Shown here piece by piece: positions 43,794 to 50,032 of a stretch of DNA of 64,000 nt. How positions within the stretch are numbered: position 1 is the stretch's first letter; every line of letters starts with the position of its first letter. The stretch is taken from NCBI RefSeq assembly GCF_040276085.1, contig NZ_JBELOK010000008.1, positions 123,445 to 187,444 on the forward strand, in the 5' to 3' direction. This stretch comes from Castellaniella sp040276085. GTDB lineage: Bacteria > Pseudomonadota > Gammaproteobacteria > Burkholderiales > Burkholderiaceae_B. The notes under the pieces are model-generated. The model saw only the letters and a list, made by a program, of their open reading frames with translations. It was not told where the DNA came from and made no database searches. A program made the translations under genes and the position numbers.

Positions 43794-45506
43794 ATGATCA
43801 ATCGTCGCGAATTTCTACAGGTATTGTCCGTGGCAGCCGCCAGCGGAATGGTGTTCTCCCGTCAGGCCAGCGCAGCCGAGAAAGCGGCAGAGAAATTCTA
43901 TGATTCTCCGCGTTTTGGCAACGTGCACTTCTTGCACTTTACCGATTGTCATGCCCAGTTGCGGCCCATTTATTTTCGCGAGCCCAGTGTCAATATTGGT
44001 TTGGCTGGTGCCTTTAACCGCCCGCCGCACCTGGTGGGCCAGTATTTCCTCGAACATTACGGGATCGCACCGGATTCCGCTGAGGCCTACGCGTTTACCT
44101 GTCTCGACTTCGAAGACGGGGCCAAGCAATATGGCAAGGTGGGCGGCTTTGCACACATGGCTACGCTTATCAAGCGCCTGAAAGCCAGCCGCCCAGGGGC
44201 GCTGGTGCTGGATGGCGGTGACACCTGGCAGGGTTCTGCCACTGCGTTGTGGACCAAAGGCCAGGATATGGTGGATGCCTCTTTGGCCCTGGGCGTGGAC
44301 ATCATGACCGGCCACTGGGAGTTCACCCTGGGTGCCGATCGTGTGCAAGAGATCATCGACAATGATTTCAAAGGCAAGATCGATTTCATTGCCCAAAATG
44401 TGCAAACCTCGGATTTTGGTGATCCGGTTTTCCCCTCTTACTCGATGCGCGAGATGAACGGTGTGAAGGTGGCCGTGATTGGCCAGGCTTTCCCGTACAC
44501 CCCGATTGCCAACCCTGGCTATATGGTGCCCGATTGGACATTTGGCATCCAGGAAAGCCAGTTGCAAGCCACCGTGGATGAAGTTCGCAAAAAAGGCGCC
44601 CAGGCAGTGGTGCTGCTGTCGCACAACGGCATGGATGTCGATCTCAAACTGGCCTCGCGCGTCACGGGCCTGGATGCGATTTTGGGTGGCCACACGCACG
44701 ATGGCGTGCCCAAGCCGGTGGTGGTTGAAAACCCCAGCGGTAAGACACTGGTTACCAATGCAGGTAGCAATTCCAAGTTTCTGGGCGTGCTTGATTTTGA
44801 TGTCAAGAACGGCAAGGTAGCTGATTTTTCCTATACCCTGATGCCAGTGTTCTCCAACTTCCTGGAGGCCGATCCCGAGATGGCTGCGCTGGTAGACAAG
44901 ATTCGCTCGCCGTTTGCCGACAAGCTGGCCGAAAGCCTGGCTGTCACCGACGAACTTCTGTATCGCCGGGGTAATTTCAATGGCACCTTCGATCAGGTCA
45001 TCCTGGATGCGCTGCTGGCCGAGAAAGACGCTGAAATCGCTTTTTCGCCAGGTTTCCGTTGGGGAACCAGCCTGTTGCCGGGCGCCCACATCACCATGGA
45101 AAACCTGATGGATCAAACCGCCATCACGTATCCCTACACTACCCTTACCGAAATGCCGGGTTCGCAGGTCAAGGTTATCCTTGAAGACGTGGCTGATAAT
45201 CTTTTCAATCCAGACCCCTACTATCAGCAAGGCGGCGACATGGTGCGCGTGGGTGGCCTCGAATACACCATCGACCCCAAGGCCGACGCTGGCAAGCGCA
45301 TCAGCGAGATGATGCTCAATGGCAAGCCGATTGATGCTGATAAAACTTACAAGGTTGCCGGCTGGGCGCCGGTGGCGGCCAAGGGCGACGGCGAGCCCGT
45401 CTGGGATGTGGTGGCCCGCTATCTGCGAGACCGCAAAACGATTGGCGCAGTGAAGCTCAACGAGCCCAAGGTCAGGGGCCTAGAGGGTAACCACGGCGTT
45501 CTCTAA
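43794..45506 (+). CDS. soxB: thiosulfohydrolase SoxB
   Basis: A 570-residue dimanganese enzyme of the 5'-nucleotidase fold that releases sulfate from the SoxY-bound thiosulfonate. It has a short Tat-like signal (NRREFLQVLSVAAASG), the metal motif HFTDCHAQ (D51, H53), GGDTWQGSATA, and GGHTHDGVP. Length and motifs are typical, and the gene is widely used as a marker for this pathway. It follows the thioredoxin gene by 11 bases. Confidence 0.97.
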   Translation: MINRREFLQVLSVAAASGMVFSRQASAAEKAAEKFYDSPRFGNVHFLHFTDCHAQLRPIYFREPSVNIGLAGAFNRPPHLVGQYFLEHYGIAPDSAEAYAFTCLDFEDGAKQYGKVGGFAHMATLIKRLKASRPGALVLDGGDTWQGSATALWTKGQDMVDASLALGVDIMTGHWEFTLGADRVQEIIDNDFKGKIDFIAQNVQTSDFGDPVFPSYSMREMNGVKVAVIGQAFPYTPIANPGYMVPDWTFGIQESQLQATVDEVRKKGAQAVVLLSHNGMDVDLKLASRVTGLDAILGGHTHDGVPKPVVVENPSGKTLVTNAGSNSKFLGVLDFDVKNGKVADFSYTLMPVFSNFLEADPEMAALVDKIRSPFADKLAESLAVTDELLYRRGNFNGTFDQVILDALLAEKDAEIAFSPGFRWGTSLLPGAHITMENLMDQTAITYPYTTLTEMPGSQVKVILEDVADNLFNPDPYYQQGGDMVRVGGLEYTIDPKADAGKRISEMMLNGKPIDADKTYKVAGWAPVAAKGDGEPVWDVVARYLRDRKTIGAVKLNEPKVRGLEGNHGVL

Positions 45507-45535
45507 TACCAACCGACCCCCAAGGAGGATCCTTC

Positions 45536-45991
45536 ATGAAACACTCATTATCCGTATTGGCACTGACATTGGGTCTGGCTGTGGGTGGCACTTCAGGCAG
45601 TGCGATGGCACAGGACAAAGTGGCAAGTGCCAAGCAGGACGTCACGCCCAAGGTGGTGTATCACATCAACGATGCCGAGACGCAAGCCCTTGCTGCTTTG
45701 CGCAATATGCGCAATCAGCTGGATACCGCGCCCAATACCCAGATTGTTGCGATTGCCCATGCAGATGGGATCGAGTTTTTGGAAACAGACTATAAGGATG
45801 CCAAAACCGTGGGGCCGCTGATTGCTGGTTTGGCGGCGCGCGGGGTGCATTTCGAAGTCTGCGAGATCACCATGAGCCGCAAAAAGCAGACACCGGATGA
45901 TTTCGTCATGGAAGCCGAGTTTGTACCCTCGGGGGTTGTTCGTCTTACCGAGCTTCAGCAACAGGAAGGCTACGCGTACATCAAGCCGTGA
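45536..45991 (+). CDS. exported DsrE/DsrF-like protein
   Basis: A 151-residue protein with a signal peptide (about 1-25) and a DsrE-fold domain. The single conserved cysteine C109 (FEVCEITM) lies where DsrE proteins carry persulfide. Cytoplasmic DsrE relays sulfur; this form is exported and sits between soxB and soxF, so a periplasmic sulfur-handling role is inferred. A GGAGGA site precedes the ATG. Confidence 0.85.
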   Translation: MKHSLSVLALTLGLAVGGTSGSAMAQDKVASAKQDVTPKVVYHINDAETQALAALRNMRNQLDTAPNTQIVAIAHADGIEFLETDYKDAKTVGPLIAGLAARGVHFEVCEITMSRKKQTPDDFVMEAEFVPSGVVRLTELQQQEGYAYIKP

Positions 45992-46028
45992 GCCAACCAT
46001 GAATCAGCCAACAGGTAGCCTGATCATG

Positions 46029-46075
46029 TGACTCGCGCATTGGGGATGTGTGAGTCCTGATCTCTGTGCGAGTCA
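46029..46075 (+). promoter_or_regulatory. long inverted repeat between DsrE-like gene and soxF
   Basis: Arms TGACTCGCGCA (46029-46039) and TGTGCGAGTCA (46065-46075) pair with one mismatch or wobble around a 25-base loop, in the 111-base spacer. It may set relative expression of the flavoprotein segment or hide its start region. It has no T-tract. Confidence 0.35.
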
Positions 46076-46102
46076 TCGCACTTATTTACAGGGGGAATCA
46101 TC

Positions 46103-47455
46103 ATGACTCAGCAACTCGATCGCAGAAATTTTCTGAAACTCAGCGGTGCTGCTTTAGCAGCAGGCTCCGGGGGTGCGGCGACTGTCGCGATGGGGCAGGC
46201 ATCAGCTGCCCCGGCCGTGCAGGCCTCGCGCATGGCGGACCTTCCCAAGGCCAAGGGCCCGCGCCTGGTGGTGGTGGGTGGCGGCACCTCTGGCCTTACC
46301 GTGGCCAAGTATGCCAAGAAAGAAAACCCTGATTTTGATGTGGTGCTGGTAGAGCGGCGTGATATGTATTCGTCGTGCTTTTCCAGCAATCTCTGGTATG
46401 CGGGCCTGATCAATCTAGAGTTTCTGGCCAACCATAGTTTTTTGGATGCGGCAGTCAACAACCACTACATCTACTTCAATGCCACGGTGACGGGGCTGGA
46501 TCGCGACAGCAAAACGCTGCTCACCAGCCAGGGCGATATCCGCTACGATTTTCTGGTGCTGGCGCCGGGGATTTCATACGACTACGAAAAAATTGGGGTT
46601 GATGACGTTGGTGTGCAAACAGACTTGCACTTACGCTATCCAGGTGGCTTTGTGTCGCCTACCGAGCACATCACCATCCATCGCAAGGTGCGTGAATTCG
46701 AAGGCGGCACGTTTATCCAGACGGTGCCCAGCGGCAATTACCGCTGCCTGCCCGCCCCCTACGAGCGCGCCTGCATGATTGCCGCCATGATCAAGAAAAA
46801 CAAGCTCAAGGGCAAAGTGATCATCCTGGATGCCAACCCCGAGATCACCATCAAGGCTGAGGGTTTTCATTCTGCTTTTGATGAGCTCTATAAAGACATC
46901 ATCGAGTACGTGCCCCAGATGGCCGTCAAGGGGGTAGACCCCTATAAACGCAAGATTGAAACTGATTTTGATACCTACGATTTTGACGATGCCGCCATTT
47001 ATCCCAATGTACGGGCCTCCACACTGATCGAGCACCTGGGCCTGATGGCACCCAGCACCAAATCCAATCAAAAAGAGGCAAATATCGACACGCGGTTCTA
47101 TCAGTACGTTGACGATCCCCACGTGTATGTCTCGGGAGACTCGCGCCCGCATCCGTATTCCAAGAGCGCCAACACCTCCAACACCGAGGCCCATTATGTG
47201 GCCAAAGTGCTGGCCGCACGGGCCGCGGGTAAAGAGATCTCCTGGCAGTCTCCCGAAACCATCTGTTATTCGGTGGTTAATGCTGATCCTATGCAGGCGA
47301 TTTCGGTGGATGCCCATTATGTTTATGATCCCGAAAAAGATGTGATCACGGGATTCTCGGACGACACCAAGGTGTATCTGGATCGTGACGAAGCAAAGGG
47401 ACAAGGGGCGCTTGAGTGGGCGCGTGGTCTTTACCGGGATATGTTCAAGGCTTGA
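46103..47455 (+). CDS. soxF: SoxF/FccB-type sulfide dehydrogenase flavoprotein
   Basis: A 450-residue FAD protein like the flavoprotein subunit of flavocytochrome c sulfide dehydrogenase. It has a Tat signal (DRRNFLKLSGAALAAG), the dinucleotide loop VVVGGGTSGLTVAKY (57-71), and the redox cysteines C215 (YRCLPAPYERAC) and C388 (ICYSVVNADP), the pair next to the flavin in FccB. It would oxidise sulfide in the periplasm. The usual cytochrome partner (FccA/SoxE) is not adjacent; a Rieske gene follows 11 bases on. Confidence 0.88.
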   Translation: MTQQLDRRNFLKLSGAALAAGSGGAATVAMGQASAAPAVQASRMADLPKAKGPRLVVVGGGTSGLTVAKYAKKENPDFDVVLVERRDMYSSCFSSNLWYAGLINLEFLANHSFLDAAVNNHYIYFNATVTGLDRDSKTLLTSQGDIRYDFLVLAPGISYDYEKIGVDDVGVQTDLHLRYPGGFVSPTEHITIHRKVREFEGGTFIQTVPSGNYRCLPAPYERACMIAAMIKKNKLKGKVIILDANPEITIKAEGFHSAFDELYKDIIEYVPQMAVKGVDPYKRKIETDFDTYDFDDAAIYPNVRASTLIEHLGLMAPSTKSNQKEANIDTRFYQYVDDPHVYVSGDSRPHPYSKSANTSNTEAHYVAKVLAARAAGKEISWQSPETICYSVVNADPMQAISVDAHYVYDPEKDVITGFSDDTKVYLDRDEAKGQGALEWARGLYRDMFKA

Positions 47456-47466
47456 TAAGGCGATAG

Positions 47467-48159
47467 ATGGATCGCAGGCAATTTACAAAGTTGTGTGCAG
47501 GGGTGGCATGCGCTCATAGTCTGACGGCATGGGCAGCGTCTATGCAGACGTATGGCCCCACGTTGTTGGTGGACGCTGCTGGCCAGCCCCTTAAAGCATC
47601 TGATGTCCAGGCGGATGAGGCCATGGTATTTGCCTACCCTTACCAGGGCGTGCCTTGTTATCTCATCAATCTGGGCCAGTATGCAGCGCAGCAGGTTTCG
47701 CTTACTGCGCCTGACGGCAGCGCGTACCAAAGCCCCCAAGGTGTAGGGCCCAACCAGAGTCTGGTGGCCTTTGTGGCCATTTGCACGCATCAGCTCACCT
47801 ATCCCACGCCAAGGATCAGTTTGTTGCGGTATGCTTCGTCGTCAAGTGAAATTGCCCAACAAGCCAAGCGCATTGTGTGCTGTGCCCATGGCAGTGTGTT
47901 TGATCCTGTCCAAGGGGCCAGGCAAGTGGCAGGGCCCGCGCCCAATGCCCTGATGCCGGTGATGCTCAGCCATGATACCGACACAGATCAGCTGACGGCC
48001 ACAGGCACGGTCGGCGAAGACTTTTTTCAGCGGTTTTTTAAAGCTTACAAGGGTGATCTGATCGAACGCTTTGGGCCGGGTGGGTATCGTCAACCTGTGT
48101 CTGCACATACCCGGACGATTCCTTTAAGCCAGTTTTCTGCCCAGGTGCCTGCGTGTTGA
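47467..48159 (+). CDS. Rieske-type iron-sulfur protein beside soxF
   Basis: A 230-residue exported protein with a Tat-like start (MDRRQFTKLCAGVACAHSL). The two cluster motifs are CTH (C106, H108) and CCAH (C138, H141), giving a [2Fe-2S] Rieske site. The spacing between the motifs is 29 residues, longer than the usual 15-17, with an inserted SSSSEIAQQ stretch. It lies 11 bases after soxF and should be co-translated. It is inferred to accept or pass electrons for the flavoprotein. Confidence 0.78.
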   Translation: MDRRQFTKLCAGVACAHSLTAWAASMQTYGPTLLVDAAGQPLKASDVQADEAMVFAYPYQGVPCYLINLGQYAAQQVSLTAPDGSAYQSPQGVGPNQSLVAFVAICTHQLTYPTPRISLLRYASSSSEIAQQAKRIVCCAHGSVFDPVQGARQVAGPAPNALMPVMLSHDTDTDQLTATGTVGEDFFQRFFKAYKGDLIERFGPGGYRQPVSAHTRTIPLSQFSAQVPAC

Positions 48160-48188
48160 AAGGGTGCTTGTGTGCCGCCATGCCCGGA

Positions 48189-48217
48189 TTAACAGGTAAT
48201 CATTATTCTGATAGAAT
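48189..48217 (+). promoter_or_regulatory. promoter of tRNA-Ser
   Basis: TTAACA (48189-48194), a 17-base spacer and TAGAAT (48212-48217), 35 bases before the tRNA 5' end. This is a near-consensus sigma-70 pair. Confidence 0.75.
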
Positions 48218-48252
48218 AGCGGACTTCGCCCATAAATAAGTGGTGTGGATTA

Positions 48253-48343
48253 GGACAGGTGGCCGAGCGGTTGAAGGCGCACGCCTGGAAAGCGTGTATA
48301 CGTTTATAGCGTATCGGGGGTTCGAATCCCCCCTTGTCCGCCA
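48253..48343 (+). tRNA. tRNA-Ser (anticodon GGA)
   Basis: A 91-base class II tRNA with a long variable arm. The acceptor stem GGACAGG pairs with CTTGTCC, the anticodon loop reads CTGGAAA within the stem CACGC...GCGTG, and the T arm is GGGGGTTCGAATCCCCC. CCA is encoded. Its 3' end is the left attachment site of the downstream island and stays intact. Confidence 0.95.
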
Positions 48344-48344
48344 A
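48330..48344. repeat. attL: 15-bp direct repeat in the tRNA-Ser 3' end
   Basis: CCCCTTGTCCGCCAA, repeated exactly at 55237-55251. The pair flanks the integrase-bearing island, as expected for integration into a tRNA 3' end. Confidence 0.85.
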
Positions 48345-48457
48345 GAATTATTTTAAGTTGCTGATTATTAAATAAAAAAATGCAGCTTGAATATGTAACC
48401 CCACGCATGGCCCCACTTGATCGCATGACTCAAGTACTGTTGTTTATTTGAGATGTC

Positions 48458-48486
48458 AAAAAAAAACCCACCTTACAGGCGGGTTT
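48458..48486 (-). terminator. terminator of the leftmost island gene
   Basis: On the minus strand, stem AACCCGCC / GGTGGGTT with a TGTAA loop is followed by eight or more T. It ends the island transcript before the tRNA, preventing antisense reading of it. Confidence 0.88.
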
Positions 48487-48514
48487 CTCCCACTACTTTA
48501 GACACAGTAACGTA

Positions 48515-49024
48515 CTAGTATTCCTCGTAATTTCCGGTTTTCCCGCAATACTTGTTCCATTGAGCGTTAGAAGTATAGGATTTCCCGTCGACTATGACTG
48601 TGCCTTCGCGGTTATAGCCACCAAAACCGTTTTTTGCCCGGTATAAGTAACACAGCGCGCCGTTGTCCAGGTTTACTGCTTTCCATTCCCACTGCAAAGA
48701 GTCAGGATCACGAAGCGATTGTTTTATAGCCATCTCGCCGAAGCTTATTGCGTAAAGCCTAGCTTTGGCAGCCGCTTTCTCGGTGTCTTCTTTCGTTTTG
48801 GCGGCTAGTTTCTTTAGCCGTTCTTCCTCTTTAGCCTTCGTAGTCTCGGCGGTATCGGTCGATGGTGTGTCGGGAGCGGCGGCGATTTTTGCGGCTTCTG
48901 TCTGACCGGTCATTTTCGACGGTTTGTCTGATGTTAGGCCACTGATGACGCCCGGCAAAACAAAAAACATAACAAGCCAGAACCACACGCGCTTGTAAAT
49001 GGGTTTCTTTGGTTTGTCGCTCAA
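48515..49024 (-). CDS. hypothetical membrane-anchored protein of the island
   Basis: A 169-residue protein with a basic N-terminus, one membrane helix (about 11-30), a charged coiled-coil-like stretch (KAKEEERLKKLAAKTKEDTEKAAAKA, about 64-89) and a C-terminal globular part with LRDPDSLQWEW and YNREGTVIVDG. No family is certain. It starts with TTG at 49024, with AAGGGA eight bases upstream. It is the last gene of the island and has its own terminator, so it may be cargo. Confidence 0.6.
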   Translation of the reverse strand: MSDKPKKPIYKRVWFWLVMFFVLPGVISGLTSDKPSKMTGQTEAAKIAAAPDTPSTDTAETTKAKEEERLKKLAAKTKEDTEKAAAKARLYAISFGEMAIKQSLRDPDSLQWEWKAVNLDNGALCYLYRAKNGFGGYNREGTVIVDGKSYTSNAQWNKYCGKTGNYEEY

Positions 49025-49125
49025 AATGTTTCCCTTCGTATCTTGGTGATTCTGGATTTTTCAGTTTACCACTTCAAAATTTATAGCATCTGGATCGGTT
49101 GTCGGTCTAGAGGCGGAACATGCGT

Positions 49126-49371
49126 CTATTGGTCACGATACACAGCGCACCAAAGCGTTACGACAGAGGGGGCGCGATGCTGTGCAGCACGGGCCTCGAA
49201 AGTCTCCAGGTCTTCATCCGGAAGCCTGTCTATGCGGCCACTATCACAGGTGAAGGCAATGATCTCATCGGCAGCATAGGGGTCTAGCATGATGAAAATG
49301 TTGTGCAGCGGCTTTGCTACGCATTGGGTGCGCTCAAGTGCTTGCAGGCGTAGCTCTATGCGTTTTGGCAT
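49126..49371 (-). CDS. small unknown island protein
   Basis: An 81-residue protein with a basic start (MPKRIELRLQALERT) and an acidic centre (RLPDEDLETFEARAAQ). No known domain. A GTG at 49380 overlapping the preceding stop is an alternative start. Small genes like this fill the left part of many phage-like islands. Confidence 0.5.
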   Translation of the reverse strand: MPKRIELRLQALERTQCVAKPLHNIFIMLDPYAADEIIAFTCDSGRIDRLPDEDLETFEARAAQHRAPSVVTLWCAVYRDQ

Positions 49372-49376
49372 GATTA

Positions 49377-49613
49377 TCACGCGTCCAATAGTTTTTGTAC
49401 CACTTGGTTTAATGCGACCTGATAGGCATCACGTTCATCGGGAGTGGCAGGGCGCCACCCATCGCTGCCTACTGGAAATACGACATCAGCAATTTCCAAT
49501 GCCAAGCTGTTTCCTTCAATAAAGCGAATCTTTGGTCTGCGGTTTTCCCGCCTTGGTCGCAAGGCCTCCAGTACAGCGATCCGTTTCCGTACTGAGGCTT
49601 TCATGTTAATCAT
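49377..49613 (-). CDS. small unknown island protein
   Basis: A 78-residue protein beginning MINMKASVRKRIAVLEALRP, strongly basic at the N-terminus, then IRFIEGNSLALEIADVVFP. Its start overlaps the stop of the 49606-49887 gene. Unknown function; the N-terminal half looks like a short helical adaptor found in several phage genomes. Confidence 0.5.
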   Translation of the reverse strand: MINMKASVRKRIAVLEALRPRRENRRPKIRFIEGNSLALEIADVVFPVGSDGWRPATPDERDAYQVALNQVVQKLLDA

Positions 49614-49887
49614 TCGCTTTCTGAGCAACCTCTAAGGCGCTGATACGCTGCTCGATGTCGCTTGTTTCGATGGTTTGGCGGAGTATGTTCAATACATAGG
49701 CTAATTTTGTGCCGTCTGCGGGCGGTGTCTGCCCTGTCCTCATGCTTCGATACAGGCGCGCCAATTCTCGGCGCACGTCGAGCGCGGTAGATAGCGGTAA
49801 TCGAAGGCGCCGGGGGTGGGTAGGTTCAGGCCCTAATACTTCCCATTCGGGGCTTTGCGGGGTTTCGTTTGTGTCTTTATCGGCCAT
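49606..49887 (-). CDS. small unknown island protein
   Basis: A 93-residue protein (start MADKDTNETPQSPEWEVLGP) with a helical second half (TALDVRRELARLYRSMRTG). No domain is recognised. It is the first of three overlapping small genes left of the G/C-tract region, and all three are probably one transcript. Confidence 0.5.
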   Translation of the reverse strand: MADKDTNETPQSPEWEVLGPEPTHPRRLRLPLSTALDVRRELARLYRSMRTGQTPPADGTKLAYVLNILRQTIETSDIEQRISALEVAQKAND

Positions 49888-50032
49888 GTTTCAGATTCCA
49901 GATAGCATATTTCAGGTGCTTAACGGGGTATTGGGGGAATGTGGGGTTTATTTCCGTCCCTTCTATAAATGTGTCATTGGCAGTTTTCATGCGAAGGGTT
50001 GGGAAATACCCCCCAAACCCCCGAAACCCCAT
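49888..50032. other. intergenic region with G/C tracts
   Basis: Plus-strand G runs at 49925, 49933 and 49943, and C runs at 50009-50014, 50018-50022 and 50027-50030, so both strands could form G-rich structures and the two blocks could pair in part. It lies between the replicase-like gene and the small genes. It might hold an origin or a structured leader; no iterons were found. Confidence 0.35.

Noticed and set aside
43815..45230. 471-codon minus-strand frame opposite soxB
   Set aside because: soxB is unmistakable on the plus strand; the antisense frame has no family features.
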